A DNA stretch of 64,000 nucleotides from an uncultured Ruminococcus sp. GTDB lineage: Bacteria > Bacillota > Clostridia > Lachnospirales > Lachnospiraceae. Each line of letters starts with the position of its first letter. Position 1 is the first letter of the stretch. A program made the translations under genes and the position numbers. The stretch is taken from positions 25,174 to 89,173 of the forward strand of contig FMEL01000015.1 in the NCBI GenBank assembly GCA_900066355.1. The letters run 5' to 3'. Under the pieces are notes generated by a model that worked only from the letters and a program-made list of their open reading frames with translations, ran no database searches and was not told the origin of the DNA. Positions 18,054 through 26,087 of this stretch are shown piece by piece.

Positions 18054-19301
18054 ATGAAAAAGAAAAGAAACTTTTTGCTTCTGATTCTGGCTGTTTTGTT
18101 GATCGGACTCGGCGCAGGTTCGACCACCGTCTCTGCTTTTTCTCTTCCCAAGCTGCAAAACGCAGAGTCCGGACAGGTTGTACAGCGCGGACGCTACTAC
18201 TATTATCGCTACACAGACAAAACCTATGCCAGAAATCAGTATTTGCGCATTAACAAAAGGCTCTGCTATTTCAATAAATCCGGCAAGCGCTGGCACGGAT
18301 TCCACAAAATAAACGGTAAGAAATACTACTTCGGTACAAATGCACAGGGCTATCTTTACCGCAACCGTCTCTTCTCTTATAAGGGAAAATACTACTATGC
18401 CTCAAAAAATGGTTCCATCGTCACCGGATGGTATACTACAAAATCCGGAAAGACTTATTATTTTGATTCCACCGGAAAGGCTTATACAGGTCGCAAACGT
18501 ATCAATAAAACCAACTACTATTTCGGAAAGAACGGTGCTCTGGATCACTCCGGGCTGAAATATAACCTCTCATCAGACTGTGCACTTCTCATCAATGCCG
18601 ACACTGGCAAAGTGCTCTATAGCAAGAATGAAAATCTGCGTCATGCAAATGCAAGTACCACCAAGATCATGACCTGCATCCTTGCTCTCGAGAACAGCAG
18701 CCTGAATGATAAGGTAACCTTTTCCAGAAAAGCTGCTGCTGTTGAACCATCCAAGTTATATGCAAAAGCAGGCGAAACTTTCTATATGCGTGACCTTCTT
18801 TATTCATTGATGGTTCCTTCACACAATGATACCGCGATTGCGATTGCCGAACACATCAGTGGTTCCACTTCCGCTTTTGCCGAACTTATGAATGAAAAGG
18901 CCCGTGAACTCGGCTGTACGAATACACACTTCGTCACACCGAACGGTCTGGATGCCGGACTGAATCACTATACAACCGCATCGGATCTTGCAAACATCGC
19001 ACACTATGCGCTCAAAAATCCGACATTCCGAAAACTTATCAACACTAAGCGTTATTCCTTCAAAAGTCTCAATACAAAGCGTAACTTCACTGTCGCAACA
19101 ACGAATGCTCTCCTCGGAAAGCAGGCCGGTGTCATTGGTTTAAAAACCGGTGTAACTGACAAAGCCGGATATTGTTTCGTTGGTTTATGTCGTTCCCGTA
19201 AAGGAAACACCTACATCTCTGTCACATTGGGCGGACCTACTTCTGCCGCACGCTGGCGAGATTCCAAAATCCTGCTCACTTATGCATACAAAAAAGGCTG
19301 A
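18054..19301 (+). CDS. D-alanyl-D-alanine carboxypeptidase with wall-binding repeats
   Basis: A 415-residue exported penicillin-binding protein of the S11 family that trims the terminal D-Ala from peptidoglycan stems. Residues 1-29 are a signal peptide. Residues about 40-165 are aromatic repeats of choline-binding type (G-K-x-Y-Y-F, T-G-W-Y-T-T-K-S-G-K-T-Y-Y-F). Residues 175-415 are the peptidase with S201-T-T-K204, S256-H-N258 and K364-T-G366. The N-terminal position of the repeats is notable, since they are usually at the C-terminus. There is no C-terminal amphipathic anchor of DacA type, so wall binding by the repeats probably replaces membrane anchoring. AAGGAG precedes the start. Confidence 0.9.
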   Translation: MKKKRNFLLLILAVLLIGLGAGSTTVSAFSLPKLQNAESGQVVQRGRYYYYRYTDKTYARNQYLRINKRLCYFNKSGKRWHGFHKINGKKYYFGTNAQGYLYRNRLFSYKGKYYYASKNGSIVTGWYTTKSGKTYYFDSTGKAYTGRKRINKTNYYFGKNGALDHSGLKYNLSSDCALLINADTGKVLYSKNENLRHANASTTKIMTCILALENSSLNDKVTFSRKAAAVEPSKLYAKAGETFYMRDLLYSLMVPSHNDTAIAIAEHISGSTSAFAELMNEKARELGCTNTHFVTPNGLDAGLNHYTTASDLANIAHYALKNPTFRKLINTKRYSFKSLNTKRNFTVATTNALLGKQAGVIGLKTGVTDKAGYCFVGLCRSRKGNTYISVTLGGPTSAARWRDSKILLTYAYKKG

Positions 19302-19354
19302 TACAGAGAACCTGCCACCGGCAGCTTCTCCTGCATACTCCGGCATATAAAAAG
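19302..19354 (+). repeat. Post-stop dispersed motif, copy A
   Basis: Directly after the carboxypeptidase stop. It contains GCCACCGGCAG, CTTCTC, TGCATACT and CGGCATA in order, as in copies at 29830 and 59844. Confidence 0.55.
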
Positions 19355-19397
19355 TCCCCCGAATCTATACCTGATAAAATATAGATCCGGGGGATTA
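19345..19397. terminator. Bidirectional terminator between carboxypeptidase and dapB
   Basis: Stem TCCCCCGAATCTATA paired with TATAGATCCGGGGGA (one mismatched position), flanked by A-rich and T-rich runs on both sides; it serves convergent genes. Confidence 0.85.
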
Positions 19398-19414
19398 ATT
19401 TTTATGAAAATATA

Positions 19415-20173
19415 TCAGCCTTCGATCACATCTGCCATATCATAGCGTCCTGCCGGTTTGCCAGCAATGTATTTCGCTGCTTCAATCGCACCCTTGCCGA
19501 AGATAGCTTTTGAGTATGCGGTATGCTTGAACTCAATCACTTCGTCCGTACCTGCAAAGATCACTTCATGTTCTCCGACGATCGTGCCGCCACGTACTGC
19601 AGAAATACCGATTTCTTTGTCATCTCTCTGCTGACGTCTCTGGCTTCTGTCATATACATAATGATACTGGTTATCCATTGCTTCATTCAGACTGTCTGCC
19701 AGTGCCAGAGCTGTTCCGCTCGGTGCATCCAGTTTCAGACGATGATGCTTCTCAACGATTTCCATATCAAATCCTGCAGTTGCAAGAACCTTCGCAGCAT
19801 CCTGAATCAGCTTCATCAGAGTATTGATACCAAGAGACATATTTGCTGATTTGAGAACCGGAATCTTCTTTGCAGTATCTTCAACTTTTGCAAGCTGCTC
19901 GTCAGACAGACCTGTCGTACAGAGCACTACCGGAAGACTACGCTCTACACAGTAATCAAGGAGCGCATCTGCTGCTTTTGCAGAAGAAAAATCGATCAGA
20001 ACATCTGCTTCTGTCTTACATTCGTGAATATCTGTAAATACCGGATAGCTGGTGTTTCCTTTGTCTGTGACATCGATTCCTGCCACGATCTCAGCATTCG
20101 TGTCTTTTTCTACGAGGTCTGAGATCACCTGTCCCATATGACCACAGCATCCGTGCATGATGATTTTTACCAT
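19415..20173 (-). CDS. dapB: 4-hydroxy-tetrahydrodipicolinate reductase
   Basis: A 252-residue NAD(P)H-dependent enzyme that reduces the DapA product in lysine and diaminopimelate synthesis. The Rossmann motif is G-C-C-G-H-M-G-Q. The catalytic region E-K-H-H-R-L-K-L-D-A-P-S-G-T-A contains the conserved His pair and the Lys. The loop C-T-T-G-L is the usual cofactor contact. The length is normal. AGGAGG precedes the ATG. It follows dapA by 26 bases on the same strand, so the two consecutive pathway genes form an operon, with cobO-like and ssb-like genes upstream. Confidence 0.95.
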   Translation of the reverse strand: MVKIIMHGCCGHMGQVISDLVEKDTNAEIVAGIDVTDKGNTSYPVFTDIHECKTEADVLIDFSSAKAADALLDYCVERSLPVVLCTTGLSDEQLAKVEDTAKKIPVLKSANMSLGINTLMKLIQDAAKVLATAGFDMEIVEKHHRLKLDAPSGTALALADSLNEAMDNQYHYVYDRSQRRQQRDDKEIGISAVRGGTIVGEHEVIFAGTDEVIEFKHTAYSKAIFGKGAIEAAKYIAGKPAGRYDMADVIEG

Positions 20174-20199
20174 AATTTATTGTCCTCCTGCGTATGTCT

Positions 20200-21093
20200 T
20201 TATGCCAGTTTGATACCGAAATCTTTCATTGCTTTGATCAGAGTTTCTTTGTTACTTTCTTCCATCTCGCAGAGTGGCATACGAAGAGGTCCTACATTCA
20301 TTCCCATAAGGTTGAGTGCAGTCTTGACCGGAATCGGATTGACTTCGCAGAACAATGCATTGATCAGCGGAATTGCATCGATCTGGATCTTAGCAGCACC
20401 TGCAACATCACCTTCCATGAATTTCATAACCATATCATGTGTTTCCTTCGGAGCGACGTTGGAAAGTACGGAAATAACACCAAGGCCGCCAAGTGAAAGG
20501 ATCGGCAGTACCTGATCGTCGTTTCCGGAATACAGTTCAAGATCTGCACCTGCAAGAGATACTGTCTTGGCAATCTGAGAAAGATCTCCGCTTGCAGCTT
20601 TCAGACCAACGATATTCTTGACATTCTTAACAAGTGCAGCTACAGTTGCCGGCTGGATGTTACATCCTGTACGGCTCGGTACGTTGTACATGATGATCGG
20701 TGTCTCCGGAACTGCATTTGCGATTGCAGTATAGTGAGCGATCAGACCTTTCTGTGTAGCTTTATTATAATAAGGAGTTACAACAAGCAGAGCGTCGGCT
20801 CCGTAGGATGCAGCCTCTTTGGACATCATGATTGCAGTCTCTGTACAGTTGGAACCTGTTCCTGCAATGACCGGCACACGTTTGTTTACCTTATCGATTG
20901 CAAATTTGATTGTCTTTAAATGCTCTCCGTGAGTCATCGTTGAAGATTCACCTGTAGTACCGCAGATAATGATTGCATCTGTGCTGTTTGCAATCTGGTA
21001 CTCAAGCAGTTCCTCGAGTTTATCGTAGTTCACCTTTCCATCATCATACATAGGTGTAACGATTGCAACACCTGCACCTTTAAAAATTGCCAT
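20200..21093 (-). CDS. dapA: 4-hydroxy-tetrahydrodipicolinate synthase
   Basis: A 297-residue TIM-barrel aldolase condensing pyruvate with aspartate semialdehyde. The ATG at 21093 was chosen over an upstream in-frame codon because AAGGAGG lies seven bases before it. G-T-T-G-E-S-S-T-M-T-H-G-E-H is the family signature. Y-Y-N-K-A precedes the V-P-S-R-T-G motif, and the Schiff-base Lys lies in I-V-G-L-K-A-A-S-G-D. It supplies lysine and the meso-diaminopimelate of the wall. The gene ends 26 bases before dapB. Confidence 0.95.
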   Translation of the reverse strand: MAIFKGAGVAIVTPMYDDGKVNYDKLEELLEYQIANSTDAIIICGTTGESSTMTHGEHLKTIKFAIDKVNKRVPVIAGTGSNCTETAIMMSKEAASYGADALLVVTPYYNKATQKGLIAHYTAIANAVPETPIIMYNVPSRTGCNIQPATVAALVKNVKNIVGLKAASGDLSQIAKTVSLAGADLELYSGNDDQVLPILSLGGLGVISVLSNVAPKETHDMVMKFMEGDVAGAAKIQIDAIPLINALFCEVNPIPVKTALNLMGMNVGPLRMPLCEMEESNKETLIKAMKDFGIKLA

Positions 21094-21130
21094 TAGAACT
21101 CCTCCTTCATTCTTCTGTAATTTATTGTAT

Positions 21131-21640
21131 TCATTCGCCGTCAAGCGGATGAGTTTCTTCCGTATTTAATGTAGTGATCACATCTACGTAAGGTCTTAAT
21201 TCCTCCGGAAAGTTCCAGCCCGTCATTACGATGTGCATGGATTCATCCTTCTGCTTCAGCATATCAATGATCCCATCCACTGTCGCAATCCCACAGTCCA
21301 GAAGCCCAAGAATCTCATCCAGTAACAGAAAATCACATTCCTGCGTCGCAATTACCTTACGTGCAAAATTAAGACCATTTAAAATGTTTGACTTCTCTTC
21401 AGCCTTTTCTTCCTCTGTCAGGTCTTCATAACAGCAGTCTCTCTTCTCAAAGCGAAAAATCTTGAAATCCAGATTGTCCACATCCTGCAGAAAATCAAGT
21501 GAATGTGTCTCTCTTCCTTTCAAAAACTGGATCACGATCACGCTTTTGCCCTGCGTTGCCACACGGAGGCTCTGACCGATTGCTAGTGCAGTCTTGCCCT
21601 TACCGTTTCCGCAGTACACTTCTGTTAATTCTTTTTCCAT
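21131..21640 (-). CDS. Cob(I)yrinic acid a,c-diamide adenosyltransferase-like P-loop protein
   Basis: A 169-residue protein of the CobO/CobA/BtuR fold. The P-loop G-N-G-K-G-K-T near residue 12 and the late L-L-L-D-E-I segment (Walker B) are the family's core motifs. The known reaction is transfer of the adenosyl group from ATP to the cobalt of corrinoids. No other corrinoid genes are in the window, and it lies directly ahead of dapA (38 bases), so its role in cobalamin metabolism here is uncertain. Several Clostridia carry such a copy beside dap genes. The ribosome site GAGGAAG is adequate. Confidence 0.8.
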   Translation of the reverse strand: MEKELTEVYCGNGKGKTALAIGQSLRVATQGKSVIVIQFLKGRETHSLDFLQDVDNLDFKIFRFEKRDCCYEDLTEEEKAEEKSNILNGLNFARKVIATQECDFLLLDEILGLLDCGIATVDGIIDMLKQKDESMHIVMTGWNFPEELRPYVDVITTLNTEETHPLDGE

Positions 21641-21783
21641 AATACTTCCTCTTAATGTTGATAAACACCGCCCATAAGGGCGGCACGCATATAATTCGCA
21701 TTATTGGTTTTATCTTACCGCAGTTCAGCCAAAAAAGCAATACCTGAACTTCCCCGTCCAGATTCATCTCTTCTTTATACTTT

Positions 21784-22410
21784 CTAATCAATGTACTCCA
21801 GTTTACTTACAGATACTTCATAGGCGATCCGCCTCTCTGTCTGATTTTCCCCGGTACGTTTCATGTATTCGCGGCTCTGGATTCTTCCCCACAGAAGTAC
21901 ATGTCCTCCTACTGTGAAAGCCGAAGCATATCGCGCATTCCTGCCCCAGCAGATACATGGTATGTAATCCGACTTGCCATACGGACGGTTGACTGCAAGA
22001 AGCATATCCGCAATCTCTCTTCCGAGCGGGGTCCTTCTGTATACAGGCGGCTTGCAGATATAGCCATCCAGAAAGATCTGGTTCAGCGGAACCGTTTCCT
22101 CGTCCTCTTCCACAAATTTCAGTTCTCTTGCAAATACAGAAAGGACAAGCCGGTTATGTTTCTCTTCATGACGGTTGTACGAACGAAACTGTCCCTGAAT
22201 CTCAATATACTCACCGGTGTAATCCTGCGTTACATCCAGAAGCCTTTCGGAAACCATGACCGGAATCCGGTCCTCGGAATCACTCAATCTGCGTACAAGG
22301 ATTTCCATTGTATAAAAGCCCTCGCCAAAGACCTGATGACTGAATGTAAAGCCTGTATCAATTTTCCCCATGATTGATACCTGATTGTTTTCGATGATTT
22401 TGTCTGCCAT
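21784..22410 (-). CDS. Single-stranded DNA-binding protein with two OB folds
   Basis: A 208-residue protein. The first half (about 1-105) shows an OB-fold strand pattern (N-N-Q-V-S-I-M-G-K-I, G-E-Y-I-E-I-Q-G-Q-F-R-S-Y-N). The second half (about 110-208) has the SSB signature G-K-S-D-Y-I-P-C-I-C-W-G-R-N-A-R-Y and G-G-H-V-L-L-W-G-R-I-Q-S-R-E-Y. It lacks the acidic D-D-D-I-P-F tail of replication SSBs. It is therefore a second, non-canonical SSB, known in Clostridia as a 'single-stranded DNA-binding protein' of this length. Its partners are unknown. AAGGAGAAC precedes the ATG. It is divergent from typA. Confidence 0.8.
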   Translation of the reverse strand: MADKIIENNQVSIMGKIDTGFTFSHQVFGEGFYTMEILVRRLSDSEDRIPVMVSERLLDVTQDYTGEYIEIQGQFRSYNRHEEKHNRLVLSVFARELKFVEEDEETVPLNQIFLDGYICKPPVYRRTPLGREIADMLLAVNRPYGKSDYIPCICWGRNARYASAFTVGGHVLLWGRIQSREYMKRTGENQTERRIAYEVSVSKLEYID

Positions 22411-22516
22411 AATGTTGTTCTCCTTCCTCTTTGGGTATTTTGTCTATACTAGACTATGAACACCCATGAAGGTTTAGAACCAAAACTTTAAAATAAAAAA
22501 TTTTTTCAGGATTTCC

Positions 22517-22544
22517 TTGTAATCTGCGAAAAATGTGGTAAACT
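22517..22544 (+). promoter_or_regulatory. Putative typA promoter
   Basis: TTGTAA (22517-22522) and TAAACT (22539-22544) have a 16-base spacer, 64 bases before the typA start. Confidence 0.4.
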
Positions 22545-22608
22545 GAAATATCGTACTATGCAAAAAACACATTAATATAGAAGTAATTAAAGAAAGGATT
22601 TCGATTTT

Positions 22609-24441
22609 ATGAATACCAAACGCGAAGACGTACGCAACGTTGCCATCATTGCACATGTCGATCATGGTAAAACTACTCTGGTAGACCAGTTACTGAAACA
22701 GAGCGGTGTATTCCGTGAAAACCAGGAAGTTCAGGAACGTGTCATGGACTCCAATGACATCGAGCGTGAACGTGGAATTACTATTTTATCTAAAAATACT
22801 GCTGTCCATTACAAAGGAGTCAAAATCAACATCATCGACACACCTGGACATGCTGATTTCGGTGGTGAGGTAGAGCGTGTTCTGAAAATGGTCGATGGCG
22901 TTATTCTTCTCGTAGACGCATTCGAGGGTGCTATGCCTCAGACCAAATTCGTACTTCGTAAAGCACTGGAGCTTGACCTTCACGTCATTGTCTGCATCAA
23001 CAAAATCGACCGTCCGGAAGCACGTCCGGAAGAAGTTATTGATGAAGTTCTGGAACTTCTCATGGATCTGGAAGCATCTGATGAGCAGCTTGACTGCCCG
23101 TTCCTGTATGCATCTGCAAAAGCAGGCCATGCAGTTCTTGACCTTGCAGATACACCGGAAAACATGGCTCCGCTGTTTGAGACCATTCTGAAATATATCC
23201 CTGCACCGGAAGGTGATCCGGACGCTGACACACAGGTACTGATCAGCACCATCGACTACAACGAATATGTCGGACGTATCGGTGTCGGTAAAGTAGAAAA
23301 CGGTAAGATTGCTGTCAACCAGGAGCTTACTCTTCTGAACCATCATGACCTTGACAAACGCAAAAAAGTCAAAATCAGCAAACTTTATGAATTTGACGGA
23401 CTGAACAAAATCGAAGTAAAAGAAGCATCCATCGGTTCCATCGTAGCTGTATCCGGTATCGAAGATATCCATATCGGTGATACCCTCTGCGGCGGTGACA
23501 ATCCGGAAGCAATCCCGTTCCAGAAGATCTCCGAACCTACTCTTTCCATGAACTTCATGGTAAATGACAGTCCTCTTGCAGGACAGGAAGGTAAATACAT
23601 CACTTCCCGTCATCTTCGTGACCGTCTGTATCGTGAGCTGAATACAGATGTCAGCCTTCGTGTAGAAGACACAGATACTACCGAGTGCTTCAAAGTTTCC
23701 GGTCGTGGAGAACTTCATCTTTCCGTCCTGATCGAGAACATGCGCCGTGAAGGTTATGAATTTGCAGTAAGCAAGCCGGAAGTTCTGTATCATATCGATG
23801 AACGCGGTAAGAAGCTGGAACCAATGGAAATTGCTTATGTCGATGTTCCGGAAGAATTTTCCGGTACAGTTATCCAGAAGTTAAGTGAACGTAAAGGTGA
23901 ACTTCAGGGAATGAGTACTGCCAGCGATGGCTCCGTACGTCTTGAGTTCCATATCCCGTCCCGTGGTCTGATCGGTTTCCGTGGTGAGTTCCTTACTTCT
24001 ACCAAGGGTACCGGTATCCTGAATACCACATTTGACGGATATGCACCATACAAGGGAGATTTCCAGTATCGTAAGCAGGGATCTCTGATTGCATTCGAAT
24101 CCGGTGAGGCAGTTGCTTACGGTTTGTTCTCCGCTCAGGATCGTGGAACACTCTTTGTAGGTCCTGGAGAAAAAGTATACAGCGGTATGGTTATCGGACA
24201 GAATGGTAAGGCCGAAGACATCGAGCTGAATGTCTGCAAAACCAAGCATCTGACTAATACACGTTCTTCCTCCGCTGATGAAGCTCTGAAGCTGACACCT
24301 CCGAGAGTTCTCAGTCTGGAGCAGGCAATTGAATTCATCGATCAGGATGAACTTCTTGAGGTAACACCGGAAAGTCTCCGTATCCGTAAGAGAATCCTTG
24401 ATCCAAGAGAAAGAAAACGTGCTGCTTTCCGTAAACAGTAA
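22609..24441 (+). CDS. typA: Translational GTPase TypA/BipA
   Basis: A 610-residue ribosome-binding GTPase related to EF-G and LepA that assists ribosome assembly and translation under stress. G1 is A-H-V-D-H-G-K-T-T, followed by the R-G-I-T-I-L-S-K-N-T-A switch region, D-T-P-G-H-A-D-F-G-G-E-V (G3) and N-K-I-D-R (G4). The family-specific C-terminal domain contains G-K-A-E-D-I-E-L-N-V-C-K-x-K and T-N-x-R-S-S-S-A-D-E. The length is exactly typical. AAAGGA lies upstream of the ATG. It is a single-gene unit closed by a bidirectional terminator. Confidence 0.97.
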   Translation: MNTKREDVRNVAIIAHVDHGKTTLVDQLLKQSGVFRENQEVQERVMDSNDIERERGITILSKNTAVHYKGVKINIIDTPGHADFGGEVERVLKMVDGVILLVDAFEGAMPQTKFVLRKALELDLHVIVCINKIDRPEARPEEVIDEVLELLMDLEASDEQLDCPFLYASAKAGHAVLDLADTPENMAPLFETILKYIPAPEGDPDADTQVLISTIDYNEYVGRIGVGKVENGKIAVNQELTLLNHHDLDKRKKVKISKLYEFDGLNKIEVKEASIGSIVAVSGIEDIHIGDTLCGGDNPEAIPFQKISEPTLSMNFMVNDSPLAGQEGKYITSRHLRDRLYRELNTDVSLRVEDTDTTECFKVSGRGELHLSVLIENMRREGYEFAVSKPEVLYHIDERGKKLEPMEIAYVDVPEEFSGTVIQKLSERKGELQGMSTASDGSVRLEFHIPSRGLIGFRGEFLTSTKGTGILNTTFDGYAPYKGDFQYRKQGSLIAFESGEAVAYGLFSAQDRGTLFVGPGEKVYSGMVIGQNGKAEDIELNVCKTKHLTNTRSSSADEALKLTPPRVLSLEQAIEFIDQDELLEVTPESLRIRKRILDPRERKRAAFRKQ

Positions 24442-24481
24442 TTTCTCTGAGCAAAATCAAAAACAGTATTTTAGAGCGCAT

Positions 24482-24517
24482 AAAACCCCATGAGCAATCT
24501 GCCCATGGGGTTTTCTT
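24482..24517. terminator. Bidirectional terminator between typA and the AI-2E-family gene
   Basis: Arms AAAACCCCATG and CATGGGGTTTT enclose a short loop and serve convergent genes. Confidence 0.85.
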
Positions 24518-24526
24518 TCGTATATC

Positions 24527-25828
24527 TTATTTATTATTTACATTTTTATTAATGTACTCATTAATCTGTTTATTGATTTTATCACTGACAGAAGGCTTTG
24601 ATTTCTTCTTCGTCTCTTCTTTTTTCTCATGAAATTCTTCATTGTATTCCTGCAGTATGTCTTCCCGCTGATTTCGTTCCAGTCCACGTGCAGTAAGCTT
24701 ACGTACAATATCATAAATGACACCAAAGAGCGGAACCGCGATCACCATACCGACAATTCCCCAGAGACCTCCGAATAAAAGGATGGAAAACAATACCCAG
24801 AAACTGGATACACCCGTTGTATTTCCAAGAATCTTCGGTCCAATGATATTTCCATCAATCTGCTGCAGAATCACAATAAATATCAGGAAATACAGAGCAT
24901 CCCACGGATGAGTTCCCAGAAGCAGTAATAATGCACATGGGATTGCCCCGATAAACGGCCCGAAAAATGGAATAATGTTCGTCACTCCGATCACAACACT
25001 GATAAATGCAGCGGATTCAAATCCCAGCAGAGTTGTTCCCGCAAAGCAGATCAGACCGATGATTGCAGAGTCAATGATCTTTCCGACAAAAAATCCATTA
25101 AACATCTTATCTGTATAACGAACCTCTTCTTCGATGATCTTTGCCCATTTATTCGGGAAAACACCATAAAGCAGAAGCTTCGCCTGTGCGCCAAAAAGCT
25201 TGCGGCTTGCAAGAAGATATACTGCGATCAGAAATCCAAGGAACATATTCTTGAATACGCTCAAAACCTCGATCAGCTGTACAGTAATATTGTTAATAAT
25301 TCCCTGAATTGTCTGCATCATACTGGAATTGGCACTCAGAATATCATTCAGTCCACTTTCAATCTGAGATGAAAAATGATTAAAATAATTCTGCAATTCC
25401 GGCTGATCTTTCAGTAATTGATCGATCATACGGTTCGCATAGGAAACTCGTGCCGGAAGGATACGGATAAGCCTCACTGTACTGTCCCATACCTGCGGAA
25501 GGATCAGAATGATCAACAATACCACAACCGTTACAGCAAGAATAACCGCAATTGCAATAGACAGAAATTTCAGCCCCTTTTTCTTTTTCTCTGTCGCATT
25601 CGGAAACCATTTCAGAAAGCGTTCATCCATCCGGTTGCACATCGGTGCAAGGATATAGGCGATCAGTGCGCCGTACAGGAACGGTTTCAAAATGTTGAAT
25701 ACAACCCGGATACCTGCCGCAATATTTGCACTTTGACTCAGGATATATGCTGTTGCAAATCCAAATGCCAGAACGGCAGCGCCTGTGATACCAAGTTTCA
25801 CGTATTTTGTGTTTTCATTATGTTTCAA
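24527..25828 (-). CDS. AI-2E family (TqsA/PerM-like) membrane protein
   Basis: A 433-residue permease-like protein. The start is TTG at 25828; AGGAGG lies eight bases before it. An ATG closer to the ribosome site opens only a five-codon frame overlapping this start. Membrane segments lie near residues 10-30, 35-55 and 85-110; a long amphipathic region spans about 120-200, followed by five further segments. The conserved P-F-F-G-P-F-I-G-A-I-P and the late Q-Q-I-D-G-N-I-I-G-P-K-I-L-G-N-T are diagnostic of the family. The C-terminal tail is highly charged (E/K-rich). Members export small molecules or ions, including Na+/H+ antiport in some bacteria; substrate here is unknown. Confidence 0.88.
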   Translation of the reverse strand: MKHNENTKYVKLGITGAAVLAFGFATAYILSQSANIAAGIRVVFNILKPFLYGALIAYILAPMCNRMDERFLKWFPNATEKKKKGLKFLSIAIAVILAVTVVVLLIILILPQVWDSTVRLIRILPARVSYANRMIDQLLKDQPELQNYFNHFSSQIESGLNDILSANSSMMQTIQGIINNITVQLIEVLSVFKNMFLGFLIAVYLLASRKLFGAQAKLLLYGVFPNKWAKIIEEEVRYTDKMFNGFFVGKIIDSAIIGLICFAGTTLLGFESAAFISVVIGVTNIIPFFGPFIGAIPCALLLLLGTHPWDALYFLIFIVILQQIDGNIIGPKILGNTTGVSSFWVLFSILLFGGLWGIVGMVIAVPLFGVIYDIVRKLTARGLERNQREDILQEYNEEFHEKKEETKKKSKPSVSDKINKQINEYINKNVNNK

Positions 25829-26001
25829 TAATCATGCCTCCTGAAGCTGTTGCTTTTTTCTTATATATAACTCCAAAAAGTCAGTATATAAGTACTCTGT
25901 TTATATTAACATTGTCATTGGTGTTTATTGTAACACCCATATCCTGCCACTTGCAATACATAGATTCTTAATTTTGTTACAATATATCTCCTGTTATTAA
26001 A

Positions 26002-26045
26002 GCAACAGCCCCGGCATCACGTTCCTGTAACGCCGGGGCTGTTGC
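26002..26045 (-). terminator. Terminator after adhE
   Basis: A 14-pair arm GCAACAGCCCCGGC with its complement GCCGGGGCTGTTGC. It lies 43 bases after the adhE stop. Confidence 0.85.
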
Positions 26046-26087
26046 TGCTTATAATATTTTTATGGAAAAAAGGAAGGCTTATCCTGC

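Noticed and set aside
21600..21791. 63-codon frame between ssb-like and cobO-like genes
   Set aside because: No ribosome site and it overlaps both neighbours' ends in the wrong frame.
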